This document shows, piece by piece, positions 1 to 8,510 of a stretch of 64,000 nucleotides of DNA (its first letter is position 1; every line of letters starts with the position of its first letter). The notes under the pieces were generated by a model. That model was not told the DNA's origin. It ran no database searches and saw only the letters and a list, made by a program, of their open reading frames with translations. The stretch spans positions 2,418,001-2,482,000 of the forward strand of contig NZ_CP028092.1 in NCBI RefSeq assembly GCF_005491705.1, in the 5' to 3' direction. This DNA is from Pontibacter sp. SGAir0037 (GTDB taxonomy: Bacteria; Bacteroidota; Bacteroidia; Cytophagales; Hymenobacteraceae). The position numbers and the translations under genes were made by a program.

Positions 1-423
1 AACCCCAAGGTTGGTCTTATGAACCTGGGCGAAGAGGAAGGAAAAGGTACTGTGAACACACAGGCTGCTCACCAGCGCCTGAAAGCCAACAGTACGATTA
101 ACTTTATTGGAAATATTGAGGGCCGTGATCTTTTCAACGATAAAGCAGATGTGATCGTTTGCGATGGCTATACAGGAAATATTATCCTAAAGATGGCCGA
201 AAACATCTATGATATCTTAAACGAAAAGAAGATGCATGACCCCTTCTTCGATAAGTTTAACTATGAAGCCGTAGGTGGAAGCCCGATCCTGGGCATTAAT
301 GGCAATGCCGTTATTGGCCATGGAGTGTCTACTCCAAGAGCCATCTGCAACATGGTACTTCAGGCTCAGAAAATGGTGGCATCAAACCTTTCAGAGCGCT
401 TTAGAAGAAACATTAGCGCATAA
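1..423 (+). CDS. plsX: Phosphate acyltransferase PlsX, C-terminal part
   Basis: The frame is open from the first base of the window, so the 5' part of the gene lies outside; about 140 codons are present. PlsX converts acyl-ACP and phosphate to acyl-phosphate, the donor used by PlsY to start phospholipid synthesis at the inner face of the membrane. The visible residues match the C-terminal half of the family: a GNIEGRDLF segment, then [11 protein letters not shown], and a closing stretch with GVNG-like and GHG turns ([13 protein letters not shown]). plsX followed by fabH is a classic gene order, which supports the call. A strong hairpin with a T-run follows the stop, so read-through into fabH may be limited. 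Family identification is firm; only the start is missing. Confidence 0.95.
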   Translation, partial: NPKVGLMNLGEEEGKGTVNTQAAHQRLKANSTINFIGNIEGRDLFNDKADVIVCDGYTGNIILKMAENIYDILNEKKMHDPFFDKFNYEAVGGSPILGINGNAVIGHGVSTPRAICNMVLQAQKMVASNLSERFRRNISA

Positions 424-451
424 TCTAAGGCTAATAAGCCAGCGATATCCT

Positions 452-515
452 ACTTGGTATAAGCTTTTCAGTTGTTCTTTTTTGGTAACTGACGGTTTAT
501 GCCAAGTTTTTTTTT
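452..515 (+). terminator. Rho-independent terminator or attenuator between plsX and fabH
   Basis: A two-tier hairpin is visible: an outer 13-base arm at 452-464 pairs with 495-507 (two G-U pairs), and an inner six-base arm at 468-473 pairs with 487-492. It is followed directly by a run of nine T (507-515). This has the form of an intrinsic terminator on the plus strand, placed about 45 bases before the fabH start. Whether it fully stops or only dampens transcription cannot be told from sequence. Confidence 0.75.
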
Positions 516-560
516 GTAAATTGCCCGCCTCAATCCTTTAACAACAAAGACCCTTTAACA

Positions 561-1559
561 ATGAGTAAAATTACTGCCGCTATTACAGGTGTAAGTGGCT
601 ACGTTCCAGAATACGTACTTACCAACCAGGAACTTGAAACAATGGTGGAGACCAACGACGAGTGGATTCAATCAAGAACTGGAATAAAGGAAAGGCGTAT
701 CTTGAAAGGTGAAGGACTTGGCACTTCGCATATAGCAGTACCTGCAGTAAAAGAGTTACTAAAGAAAACCAATACGCAGCCGGAAGAAGTCGAACTGATT
801 ATCTGTGCCACCACAACCCCTGACTTCGTATTTCCTGCTACTGCTAACTTAGTTGCAGCAGAAGTAGGAGCTGTAAACGCTTTTGGATACGATCTACAGG
901 CTGCCTGCTCTGGTTTTCTCTTTGCATTAGCTACTGGTTCAAAATTCATAGAATCCGGACAGTACAAAAAAGTAATTGTGATCGGCGCCGATAAAATGTC
1001 TTCTATCATAGACTATACCGACCGGGCTACCTGCATTATATTTGGTGATGGCGGCGGTGCTGTTATGCTGGAGCCTAACACAGAAGGTCTGGGTATTCAA
1101 GATCAGGTACTGAAATCAGATGGTAATGGCGCTCCTTTCCTGCATATGAAAGCAGGTGGTAGCCGTAAACCAGCTACAATAGAAACGGTACAGGCCCGGG
1201 AACATTATGCTTTCCAGGAAGGCCAGACAGTATTTAAATTTGCTGTAAAAGGCATGGCCGATGTTTCAGCAGAAGTAATGGAGCGAAACAACCTGACAGG
1301 TGATGATGTTGCCTGGCTGGTGCCTCACCAGGCAAACAAGCGTATTATAGAAGCTACGGCCAACCGTATGGGCCTGAGCAGCGAGAAAGTTATGCTGAAT
1401 ATTCAGCGTTATGGCAACACAACCAGCGGTACTATTCCTCTTTGCTTATGGGAGTATGAAAGCCAACTGAAAAAGGGAGACAACATTGTGCTGGCTGCTT
1501 TTGGAGGAGGTTTCACATGGGGAGCCATCTACCTGAAGTGGGCATACGATCCGAAATAG
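561..1559 (+). CDS. fabH: 3-oxoacyl-ACP synthase III (FabH)
   Basis: FabH condenses acetyl-CoA (or a branched-chain acyl-CoA) with malonyl-ACP and so starts each round of fatty-acid synthesis in the cytoplasm. The 332-residue length is normal for the family. The Cys-His-Asn triad is present: Cys116 in AACSGF, His256 in the PHQANK motif, and Asn286 in YGNTTSG. The TRTGI-like segment near residue 40 (SRTGIKERR) and the C-terminal GGGFTWG signature are also typical. It lies downstream of plsX but behind a hairpin terminator (452-515), so it may have its own promoter. A second terminator follows at 1582-1608. In Bacteroidota FabH often takes branched primers; substrate choice here is inference. 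Confidence 0.97.
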   Translation: MSKITAAITGVSGYVPEYVLTNQELETMVETNDEWIQSRTGIKERRILKGEGLGTSHIAVPAVKELLKKTNTQPEEVELIICATTTPDFVFPATANLVAAEVGAVNAFGYDLQAACSGFLFALATGSKFIESGQYKKVIVIGADKMSSIIDYTDRATCIIFGDGGGAVMLEPNTEGLGIQDQVLKSDGNGAPFLHMKAGGSRKPATIETVQAREHYAFQEGQTVFKFAVKGMADVSAEVMERNNLTGDDVAWLVPHQANKRIIEATANRMGLSSEKVMLNIQRYGNTTSGTIPLCLWEYESQLKKGDNIVLAAFGGGFTWGAIYLKWAYDPK

Positions 1560-1581
1560 AACAAGTCACAGACTCCTATGT

Positions 1582-1608
1582 AAAAGCGACCTTTGTGTCG
1601 CTTTTTTT
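1582..1608 (+). terminator. Rho-independent terminator after fabH
   Basis: A nine-base arm at 1582-1590 pairs perfectly with 1597-1605 across a six-base loop, and the right arm runs into a T-rich tail (1602-1608, then ATTTTAT). It closes the fabH transcript and separates it from the outer-membrane protein gene that follows. Confidence 0.8.
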
Positions 1609-1738
1609 ATTTTATCATCCAGCCAAAGCTGCCATGTTAAATATTTTGTATGACAACTTTATTTTGTAATGAACATGCTATCACTGTAGGAAATTTTATA
1701 TATTTGAAACTTATAATATTACAATATTCTTACACCAT

Positions 1739-2851
1739 ATGTACAAACTTTACCTTATTCTACTAACCTTTATTGCCTGCAGCACCTGCTATGCCCAGAA
1801 ATTTAATTATGAACCAGGTTACCTGCTACAAAAATCCGATACCATACACGGTTATATAAAAAGTGCTCCCAACGTTGAGCTCAGCCAATCGGTTGAATTT
1901 AAGCCTAATGCTGACTCAGGCTCATTTACAACCTATTACCCAGATGATATCGATGGATTCGGGTTTACAGAGAGCAGAATTCATTTTTATAGTGTAGAAG
2001 CCGAAATAAAAAATAGTACAACGCACAGATTCGCAAAATTATTGGTCAGCGGCTATAGCAGCTTGTACAAGCTTCCGTTAAAAGAAAGCGAACAGTTTAT
2101 CATCCTTAAAAGAGACAACAAACATATTTATGTTCTGAAAAAAGAAGATAGGTACATGACCTTGGGCCAATACGAATCCTGGGCAGAAAATAACAAAGTA
2201 AACTACTTTAGGCAGTATATTGGCATCTTAAATTTTGCTTTTTCGGATTGTGAAAACTTAAATGAAAATTTGGACAGACTGGCATTCAACGACAAATCCA
2301 TTATGAGGGTGGTTGAAAAGTACAATGCCTGTAAAGCTCCCGAGCAAACATCCATGGTTTACGATTCAAAAGTAAAGCCAATCACAAAGCATGGTTTAGA
2401 AGCCGGGTATGCCATTCTGGTTATACCAAACTCAAGTGCTATTATGAAGAGCGAAGGCTATTCTTTAGGTTACTTTTGGGATATTATAAAACCAGATGTC
2501 AGCAGAAGGATCTCATCCAGATTAGGTATAAATTACCTCTACCTCCAGTACGATTACACTTATTTTGGCCAGTCTTATGAGAACAATACCATTCATTTTG
2601 TGAGGTTTCCGCTCCTGGGCCAGATCAACCTTAAAGATCCTATCATTTCCAACTCCATTCCTTTCTTACAAATTGGATTAACAGGACAGTTTTCTACAGA
2701 TCAACATGGAATTGATATTATACCTTATGTAACCATTGGTGCAGGCCTATACCACCAGAAGATGAAATTTTCAGCATCAATAGATAATTACGGCTTCGGC
2801 TTCAGAGACTCTAAAATTGTAAACTTTACGGTTGGATACCGATTGAAATAA
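1739..2851 (+). CDS. Exported protein of unknown function, probable outer-membrane beta-barrel
   Basis: The 370-residue product begins with a Sec signal peptide that ends near a CYAQ cleavage site at about residue 20, so it leaves the cytoplasm. The N-terminal half (about 20-200) is polar with no motif I recognise; it opens with a segment that looks like the small beta-rich domain seen before many Bacteroidota barrels. The C-terminal half (about 215-370) shows alternating hydrophobic and aromatic residues and ends with FTVGYRLK, the pattern of a small beta-barrel closing strand. It sits between fabH and efp, a place where these genes are usually close, and is more AT-rich than its neighbours. 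It has its own leader, with a terminator before it. Function unknown; a barrel is an inference from residue pattern. Confidence 0.75.
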   Translation: MYKLYLILLTFIACSTCYAQKFNYEPGYLLQKSDTIHGYIKSAPNVELSQSVEFKPNADSGSFTTYYPDDIDGFGFTESRIHFYSVEAEIKNSTTHRFAKLLVSGYSSLYKLPLKESEQFIILKRDNKHIYVLKKEDRYMTLGQYESWAENNKVNYFRQYIGILNFAFSDCENLNENLDRLAFNDKSIMRVVEKYNACKAPEQTSMVYDSKVKPITKHGLEAGYAILVIPNSSAIMKSEGYSLGYFWDIIKPDVSRRISSRLGINYLYLQYDYTYFGQSYENNTIHFVRFPLLGQINLKDPIISNSIPFLQIGLTGQFSTDQHGIDIIPYVTIGAGLYHQKMKFSASIDNYGFGFRDSKIVNFTVGYRLK

Positions 2852-2958
2852 TAGTAAAAAACTTAGTTATAACTTCTATCTTAATTTTGTGTGATACCTG
2901 AAATGGGTATAAATCACGGCTCTCATATTTTTTTCAAGGCATTTTCGAGCTTATTGCC

Positions 2959-2966
2959 TAACTTTG
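2959..2966 (+). promoter_or_regulatory. Possible -7 promoter box upstream of efp
   Basis: TAACTTTG matches the Bacteroidota TAnnTTTG -7 element and would place the transcript start about 65 bases before efp. A matching TTG-type -33 box is not obvious at the expected distance. A second TAnnTTTG match lies at 2882-2889. Only the -7 word supports the call. Confidence 0.35.
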
Positions 2967-3035
2967 TTTGCAAGACTGCTAATAGAGCTATACTTTTATA
3001 CTTTTACTATATTTACATTACTTCAAACGTAAACT

Positions 3036-3599
3036 ATGGCAACCACAGCTGACATTAAAAATGGCCTGTGCATGGAGTTTAACAACGACCTGTATGTTGT
3101 GATCGAGTTCCAGCACGTAAAGCCAGGTAAAGGTCCTGCCTTTGTTAGAACCAAGCTAAAGAACATTAAAACAGGAAAAGTTATTGATAACACTTTCTCT
3201 GCAGGTCACAAAATCACCACTGCCCGTGTAGAGCAGCGCCCACATCAATTTATTTTCAAAGATGATTTTGGCTATAACTTCATGGACCTGAGCTCCTTTG
3301 AACAGGTTGCTCTGGAGGAGAAAATGGTTCCTTTTGCCGACCTGATGAAAGAAGGCCAGGAAGTAACAATCCTTTTCCATGCCGAGACAGAAACTCCGCT
3401 TACCTGTGAAATACCTCCATTTGTAGAGTTAACCATTACGTATACAGAGCCAGGTATAAAAGGAGACACAGCCACGAACGCTTCTAAGCCAGCTATTGTG
3501 GAAACAGGTGCCACTATTCAGGTACCTCTGTTTATTGGCCAGGACGAAAAAATTAAAGTAGACACTCGTACTTATTCTTACGCAGAGAGAGTAAAATAA
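3036..3599 (+). CDS. efp: Translation elongation factor P
   Basis: EF-P binds the ribosome between the P and E sites and rescues stalls at consecutive prolines. The 187-residue length and three-domain layout are normal: an N-terminal KOW-like domain, a central OB domain and a C-terminal OB domain ending in the signature that includes KVDTRTYSY and a final RVK. The loop that carries the functional residue is KPGKG with Lys32 at the tip, so a lysine is available for modification; no modification gene is seen nearby. It is followed by accB after three bases, so efp-accB form one transcription unit, an order widespread in bacteria. Confidence 0.98.
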   Translation: MATTADIKNGLCMEFNNDLYVVIEFQHVKPGKGPAFVRTKLKNIKTGKVIDNTFSAGHKITTARVEQRPHQFIFKDDFGYNFMDLSSFEQVALEEKMVPFADLMKEGQEVTILFHAETETPLTCEIPPFVELTITYTEPGIKGDTATNASKPAIVETGATIQVPLFIGQDEKIKVDTRTYSYAERVK

Positions 3600-3602
3600 C
3601 AC

Positions 3603-4106
3603 ATGAAAGCTAAAGAAATCCAGGAACTGATCGACTTCATAGCCAAATCTGGGCTAAACAAAGTTAACATTGAAACTGAAGAGTTTAAGATATCGGTAAA
3701 GCGTGAGCCAGACCAGAAGATAAAATACATTGAGTCTTCTCAGCCTGCTGCCCCTGCGGCACCAGCCCCTGCTCCTGTGGCTGCTCCGGTTGCTCAACCT
3801 GCAGCAGCGGCTCCGGCAGCACCTGCAGCGCCCGCTCCGGCTCCGGCAGCAAACGATGAAAGCAAATACGTAGCTATTAAAGCTCCTATGATCGGTACAT
3901 TCTACCGCTCTTCCAGCCCGGATAAGCCGGTCTTTGTAAATGTTGGCGACGAAGTGAAAAAGGGACAGGTAATCTGTATTATCGAGGCGATGAAACTGTT
4001 CAACGAGATTGAATCGGAAGTATCTGGTAAAATAGTAAAAGTAGTGGTAGATAACGCCAGCCCGGTAGAATACGACCAAACCCTCTTCCTGGTAGATCCT
4101 AGCTAA
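3603..4106 (+). CDS. accB: Biotin carboxyl carrier protein of acetyl-CoA carboxylase
   Basis: AccB carries biotin between the carboxylase (AccC) and the carboxyltransferase (AccA/D) in the first step of fatty-acid synthesis. The 167-residue protein has an N-terminal helical part (1-45), a flexible Ala/Pro-rich linker (about 47-84) and a C-terminal biotinyl domain. The biotin site is EAMKLFNE, with Lys131 the residue to be biotinylated. The gene starts three bases after efp stops and is likely translationally coupled. accC follows after 128 bases of repeat-rich AT sequence, a wider gap than usual for this pair. Confidence 0.98.
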   Translation: MKAKEIQELIDFIAKSGLNKVNIETEEFKISVKREPDQKIKYIESSQPAAPAAPAPAPVAAPVAQPAAAAPAAPAAPAPAPAANDESKYVAIKAPMIGTFYRSSSPDKPVFVNVGDEVKKGQVICIIEAMKLFNEIESEVSGKIVKVVVDNASPVEYDQTLFLVDPS

Positions 4107-4234
4107 TGTGCTAATCATAGAATGTGCTGATGTGCTAAAGTAACTGTGAAGTATATCAATTAGTACATCAGCATATTGAGTAATATATTATTTAATAGCA
4201 CATTATCATATTAATAAATTAGCACATTGATCTA
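4107..4234. repeat. Inverted array of short GTGCTAAT-like words between accB and accC
   Basis: The gap contains several copies of the word GTGCTAAT/GTGCTGAT: forward in the left part (for example 4122-4140) and inverted in the right part (4158-4176, 4195-4205, 4218-4228). The two 19-base stretches 4122-4140 and 4158-4176 pair at 15 of 19 positions across a 17-base spacer. The region is very AT-rich, has no open frame of note and lies inside an otherwise compact operon. Function is unknown; it could form a stem in the accB-accC message. Confidence 0.6.
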
Positions 4235-5581
4235 ATGTTCAAAAAAATATTAATTGCCAACCGGGGCGAGATTGCACTTCGTATTATCCGGACCTGCAAA
4301 GAAATGGGCATCAAAACGGTAGCTGTTTACTCAACTGCTGATAAAGAAAGCCTGCACGTACGTTTTGCCGATGAAGCAGTTTGTATTGGCCCCCCAATAA
4401 GTGCTCAGTCTTACCTGAATATACCAAACCTGATTGCAGCTGCAGAAATCACCAATGCCGATGCCATACACCCAGGCTATGGTTTTCTTTCCGAGAATGC
4501 TGAATTCTCAAGGATCTGTGCTGAAAACAACATCAAATTTATTGGTGCTTCTCCGGAAATGATCAACGCCATGGGCGACAAATCTTCGGCAAAAGCAACC
4601 ATGAAGAAAGCAGGCGTGCCTACTATACCTGGTTCCGAGGGCTTGTTGAGTTCCTTGGAAGAAGGCCTGAAGCTGGCAAAGAAAATCAAATACCCTGTTA
4701 TTCTGAAAGCTACTGCCGGTGGTGGCGGACGCGGTATGCGTATTGTGAAGAGTGAGGCTGATTTTGAAAAAGCCTGGAACGATGCCCGTACGGAGTCGAA
4801 GGCAGCTTTCGGAAACGACGGCTTGTACCTAGAAAAATACATTGAGGAACCCCGCCACATCGAGATACAGCTGATTGGTGACCAGCATGGCCAGGTAGCG
4901 CACTTATCTGAACGCGATTGCTCTATTCAGCGTCGTCACCAGAAACTGGTAGAAGAAACGCCTTCTCCTTTCATTACAGATGAGCTTCGTGACAAAATGG
5001 GTAAGGCAGCCATTGCAGGTGCTGCTGCCATCAACTACGAGGGCGTGGGTACTATTGAATTCCTGGTAGATAAAAACCGCGACTTCTACTTTATGGAGAT
5101 GAACACCCGTATTCAGGTGGAGCACCCAATAACAGAAGAAGTAATTGACTATGACCTGATTAAGGAGCAGATTAAAGTTGCCGCAGGCCATAAGATAAGC
5201 GGGAAAAATTACTATCCTAAAATGCACGCGATCGAATGCCGTATCAATGCAGAAGATCCTAAAAACGGCTTCCGTCCTTCACCGGGCAGAATCAGCAATT
5301 TACATGTGCCAGGCGGGCACGGTGTGCGTGTAGACTCACATGTTTACTCCGGCTACTCTATACCACCAAACTACGATTCTATGATCGCTAAACTTATTGT
5401 TAGCGCACAGACACGTGAGGAAGCCCTGGTGAAAATGAAACGTGCATTAAGTGAGTTTATCATTGAAGGCATTAAAACTACGTTGCCTTTCCACCTGAAA
5501 CTTATGGATGATGAAGGCTTTAAAGAAGGTAATTTTACAACAGCTTATCTCGAAACCTTCGACTTCAGCAAATTAGACTAG
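4235..5581 (+). CDS. accC: Biotin carboxylase subunit of acetyl-CoA carboxylase
   Basis: AccC uses ATP and bicarbonate to carboxylate the biotin on AccB. The 448-residue length matches the family. The order is a pre-ATP-grasp domain opening with [10 protein letters not shown], an ATP-grasp domain with the glycine-rich loop [10 protein letters not shown] (about residues 160-170), the [11 protein letters not shown] segment that holds metal ligands and the catalytic Arg (about 288-298), and a C-terminal biotin carboxylase domain. It follows accB and a repeat-rich spacer, and is closed by a 13-base-pair terminator hairpin. Confidence 0.98.
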   Translation: MFKKILIANRGEIALRIIRTCKEMGIKTVAVYSTADKESLHVRFADEAVCIGPPISAQSYLNIPNLIAAAEITNADAIHPGYGFLSENAEFSRICAENNIKFIGASPEMINAMGDKSSAKATMKKAGVPTIPGSEGLLSSLEEGLKLAKKIKYPVILKATAGGGGRGMRIVKSEADFEKAWNDARTESKAAFGNDGLYLEKYIEEPRHIEIQLIGDQHGQVAHLSERDCSIQRRHQKLVEETPSPFITDELRDKMGKAAIAGAAAINYEGVGTIEFLVDKNRDFYFMEMNTRIQVEHPITEEVIDYDLIKEQIKVAAGHKISGKNYYPKMHAIECRINAEDPKNGFRPSPGRISNLHVPGGHGVRVDSHVYSGYSIPPNYDSMIAKLIVSAQTREEALVKMKRALSEFIIEGIKTTLPFHLKLMDDEGFKEGNFTTAYLETFDFSKLD

Positions 5582-5600
5582 ATTGCAAGATCTTGGCACC

Positions 5601-5636
5601 ATAGAAAAACCTGGCCCTCTGGTCAGGTTTTTCTAT
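5601..5636 (+). terminator. Terminator after accC
   Basis: A 13-base arm at 5601-5613 pairs perfectly with 5624-5636 around a 10-base loop. The right arm carries the T-run inside the stem, as is common for terminators that work in both directions. It lies 20 bases after the accC stop. Confidence 0.8.
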
Positions 5637-5725
5637 TTAAAGGCAGGAAAAGGGGAAACAATAGATTGGTAGTTCCTACGTCAGTTTATTTCAGGAGAAA
5701 AAACAGCCGATTTCTACTGTAACAA

Positions 5726-5754
5726 AAAAGGAGCAGCTTATGCCTGCTCCTTTT
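5726..5754 (-). terminator. Terminator overlapping the stop codon of the DUF3109 gene
   Basis: On the minus strand an 11-base arm (5754-5744) pairs with 5736-5726 around a seven-base loop, followed by a short T-run. The stop codon of the gene (5738-5740) lies in the loop, so the last codons of the gene form one arm of the hairpin. This leaves almost no 3' untranslated RNA. Confidence 0.7.
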
Positions 5755-6316
5755 CTTCCTCTACAATCAGGTTAGTTAGCTCTTGATACCAGCCTTCGCC
5801 GTATTTCCGAATAAGCGGCTCTTTCAGAAACTGGTAAACCCGCACCCCCAGGTTCTCGCCAAAGCTGCAGGCTGCGCTGCAAATGCCCCAACGATCATAG
5901 TTTAAGGCTTCAAACCCATCATACTTTGTAATCCGGATCGGATAAAGGTGGCAGGAAATAGGTTTCTTCCAGTCTATAACACCATCCAGGTAAGCTTGCT
6001 CTATGGCACATTTCAGAGTTTTATTCTCGTCGTAAATAGCATAGGCACATTCACGGTTCCCGATAGTAGGAGTTGAATAATCTCCCTCAAAATCTGTAAT
6101 ATACAAACCTTGCTCTTCTACAGCGTGTTGCCCCGCCCCTGTCATGTAAGGCTTTATTTTATCGTAACTCTGCTCCAGAATAGCAAGCTCATCTTCTTCC
6201 AGTGGTGCTCCCAGGTCACCCTCTACACAGCAGGCCCCTTTGCACTTCTCCAGATTACAAACAAAGAACTGCTCACGGATATCATCGCTGATAACGGTAT
6301 TTTGTAAAACTATCAT
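5738..6316 (-). CDS. DUF3109 family cysteine-rich protein
   Basis: The 192-residue protein matches the DUF3109 group common in Bacteroidota and distantly like the YkgJ zinc/iron-chelating family. Seen in the sequence are spaced cysteines: a [11 protein letters not shown] cluster near residues 19-29, then single Cys in RECAY, LKCAIE, ISCHLYP and GICSAACSF, which suggests a bound metal or Fe-S cluster. There is no signal peptide, so it should be cytoplasmic. The gene stands alone between convergent accC and the Sel1/ankyrin gene, whose own start lies far upstream. Its stop codon sits inside a terminator loop. Biochemical role unknown. Confidence 0.85.
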   Translation of the reverse strand: MIVLQNTVISDDIREQFFVCNLEKCKGACCVEGDLGAPLEEDELAILEQSYDKIKPYMTGAGQHAVEEQGLYITDFEGDYSTPTIGNRECAYAIYDENKTLKCAIEQAYLDGVIDWKKPISCHLYPIRITKYDGFEALNYDRWGICSAACSFGENLGVRVYQFLKEPLIRKYGEGWYQELTNLIVEEEKEQA

Positions 6317-6364
6317 GTATGCTATTTTAAAAGGGAGACAAAGTTAGCAGAAAATAAGTTTAGA

Positions 6365-8185
6365 TTATTTCCGTGCTTCAGGTGAACCCGCCGCCATCAG
6401 GATATTGATCACTGCTTCGTTAGTGGTATAATCAATAGCTGCCTTTCCGGAGTTATCTCTCATGCGGGTATTGGCCCCGGCCTGGATCAGGCGCAGGATA
6501 ACCTCGTTACTGGCTTTCAACTCACAGGCAAGCATCAGTACCGTTTTTCCTTCTTCGTTCTGGATATTGGGACTCGCACCACCTGCCAGCAGCCTGCCAA
6601 GCTCCATTTCGTGCTGCCCGTTGGTCGCAAGCAGGGCGTAGTAAAGCGGAGCGTTGCCTTGTTTATCCACTTTATTCGGATCAGCCCCATAGTGTAATAA
6701 GGTATCTAGGAGCTCTGCCTGTTCACGCTCAAAGAAGTCTGTGCTGATTCGGGCTCCTTGTAAAGTATAGTGCAGCGCTGTTCTGCCATCCTGATCAGTT
6801 GCATTTACATCTGCTTTGTTTTTTAAAAGCAAACTAATGGCTTGCCCCCGCACTTCCGGCACATAAATTACCCCAAAGTCCTCCAGCAGTACCGGAATAT
6901 AAACAGCATGCATCAGCGGAGTGCGGTTTCGGAAATCCTGGTCGTAGCCTTCGGGCACAGCACGCGTATTAATTTTTGCCCCGGCCGTCAGCGATTTTTT
7001 AATCATTTCGCTGTTGCGGGTAAAAGAGGCAATCACCAGCTTCTGGTCGGGTGTCTGGTTCAGGTACTTCAGCTGTTCAAATGCAATCGCGCTTCCTTTC
7101 TGAATAGCTTTATGGTATAATTTTCTGGCCTGCTCAGAGTCAGATGTTCCGGCCAGCCCTTCTTCATACACCAGTCCCAGCGTATAAAGTGCTTCTTTAT
7201 CGCCGGCGTCTACACCTTTTTGCAGCCACTCAATAGCTTTTTTCTCGTCTTTCTTTACGCCCTCTCCGGATAAGTACATATTTGCCAGAGAAGTATAAGA
7301 CACTACATCCTTTTTCTCTGCCGCTTTACTCAGGTACAGAAAAGCGAATTCCAGGTCTTTCATTTCGCCATAGCCTGTGTAGTACATACTACCCAGAATA
7401 CGGTTACAAAATGCATCCCCTTCCACAGCTCTCTCCCGAATCTCAACAGCAGCACTGCGCATCAACCTTAAAAAACGTTGTTTATCTTCCTCGCTGCGCA
7501 CCACATTATATTCGGCGAAACCTAAGTTGCCCAGCAAACTGTTGTGGTCGAGTGCCTGCTGGAAATAAAATTTAGCGGAATCGTCATTTTGTATAAAATA
7601 CAGCTCCGGATTAGAGGGTTCAGGGCTATCAGGCATGGCAGCACTTCTTCTGAGCTCACCATACTGGTACATGCGCCCGATAAAGTAAAAGGCAGCGCCT
7701 TCTCCATACGAACCCGCCTCTCTGAATTTTGAGAAAGCTTCGTCATACTTCAGGCCGGTGTATAATTTCATCGCCTCTTCCATCACTGCTGTTCGCCATA
7801 TCTTGCCTTTAGCATAAACAGGCTCCTCTTTTACCGGCTTTACTTCGGCTCTGGCAGAATCAAGCATTTCAGGCTGAAACACCAGGATACTATCCTCTGC
7901 ATGCACAATGGTATCTGAGGCTTGTTCCAAAGCTACAGCCTTTATAGTGGTGTCTTCCTCTATGCCGATAGAGTCGTTCCAAACGTAAGCTTTGCCGTTG
8001 ATGTAAACAGTAGAATCGTATACAAAATGAATGGTATCCTGTATCGAAACAGTTGTATCTGCAGGAAGCGCTGTAGGATTACCTACAGCAGCGCTATAGT
8101 TGTTGCCACTGGAAGTTCTGCTCGCCAGCACATACGAGAGGCAGCTAAGCGGCAAAACAAATAAAAGCAGAAGCAGGTTTTTCAT
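6365..8185 (-). CDS. Exported protein with Sel1-like and ankyrin repeats
   Basis: The 606-residue product starts with a signal peptide (about residues 1-21, LSCLSYVLA). After a low-complexity region rich in Asp/Thr/Val come Sel1-type TPR repeats (about 140-375): segments such as ILGSMYYTGYGEMKD, LANMYLSGEGVKKDEKKA and LGLVYEEGLAGTSDSEQA show the A..LG..Y..G.GV pattern. The C-terminal third (about 385-600) has ankyrin repeats, seen in NRTPLMHAV, DQDGRTALHYTL, DKQGNAPLYYAL and NEEGKTVLMLAC. Both repeat types bind proteins, so an adaptor or scaffold role in the periplasm is likely. No catalytic motif is visible. The fusion of the two repeat classes in one exported chain is unusual. It is divergent from the helicase gene. 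Confidence 0.85.
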   Translation of the reverse strand: MKNLLLLLFVLPLSCLSYVLASRTSSGNNYSAAVGNPTALPADTTVSIQDTIHFVYDSTVYINGKAYVWNDSIGIEEDTTIKAVALEQASDTIVHAEDSILVFQPEMLDSARAEVKPVKEEPVYAKGKIWRTAVMEEAMKLYTGLKYDEAFSKFREAGSYGEGAAFYFIGRMYQYGELRRSAAMPDSPEPSNPELYFIQNDDSAKFYFQQALDHNSLLGNLGFAEYNVVRSEEDKQRFLRLMRSAAVEIRERAVEGDAFCNRILGSMYYTGYGEMKDLEFAFLYLSKAAEKKDVVSYTSLANMYLSGEGVKKDEKKAIEWLQKGVDAGDKEALYTLGLVYEEGLAGTSDSEQARKLYHKAIQKGSAIAFEQLKYLNQTPDQKLVIASFTRNSEMIKKSLTAGAKINTRAVPEGYDQDFRNRTPLMHAVYIPVLLEDFGVIYVPEVRGQAISLLLKNKADVNATDQDGRTALHYTLQGARISTDFFEREQAELLDTLLHYGADPNKVDKQGNAPLYYALLATNGQHEMELGRLLAGGASPNIQNEEGKTVLMLACELKASNEVILRLIQAGANTRMRDNSGKAAIDYTTNEAVINILMAAGSPEARK

Positions 8186-8510
8186 GGTTGGTAAATCAAT
8201 ATAAGAGGCTCCTCAAATGGTTGTTCAAGCTTCAGTACCTCCTATACAGTAAAACAAACTGTAAATTAACTAATTCTGTTCCGTTATATCAAAAACAGAT
8301 TTTTACAGGGCATAAATTTGTCTGTAGCTAAGATAGATAACTTTGGCAAAGGCCTCAGGTGTTAGAGCAAGTTAAAGGCCAGTTTCAGGAAAAACATGTA
8401 AAATTCAGGAAAAACAAAGATACCTGCTTCAAAAATTATCTACTCATTCAGATTACGGATTTGTATTTGTAAATTGCATCAGTTTTTAAGAAGCACGCGG
8501 AAGAGAAGAA
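8186..8510. other. Divergent intergenic region between Sel1/ankyrin gene and uvrD-like helicase
   Basis: These 325 bases hold no gene. They carry the likely promoters of the two divergent genes; the only well-formed one I see is on the plus strand at 8317-8345. A near-direct repeat, CAGGAAAAACA, occurs at about 8386 and 8406. Confidence 0.6.
8317..8345 (+). promoter_or_regulatory. Putative Bacteroidota-type promoter of the helicase gene
   Basis: TTTG at 8317-8320 is followed after 17 bases by TAACTTTG at 8338-8345, matching the TTTG/TAnnTTTG consensus of the primary sigma factor in this phylum. The predicted transcript start is near 8352, giving a leader of about 160 bases before the helicase ATG. 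Confidence 0.5.

Noticed and set aside
275-541. Plus-strand frame of 88 codons at the plsX end
   Set aside because: It overlaps plsX in another frame and runs through the terminator at 452-515; its sequence has no protein family character.
4107-4234. CRISPR-like array between accB and accC
   Set aside because: The repeated units are only about eight bases, are present in both orientations and have no regular spacers.
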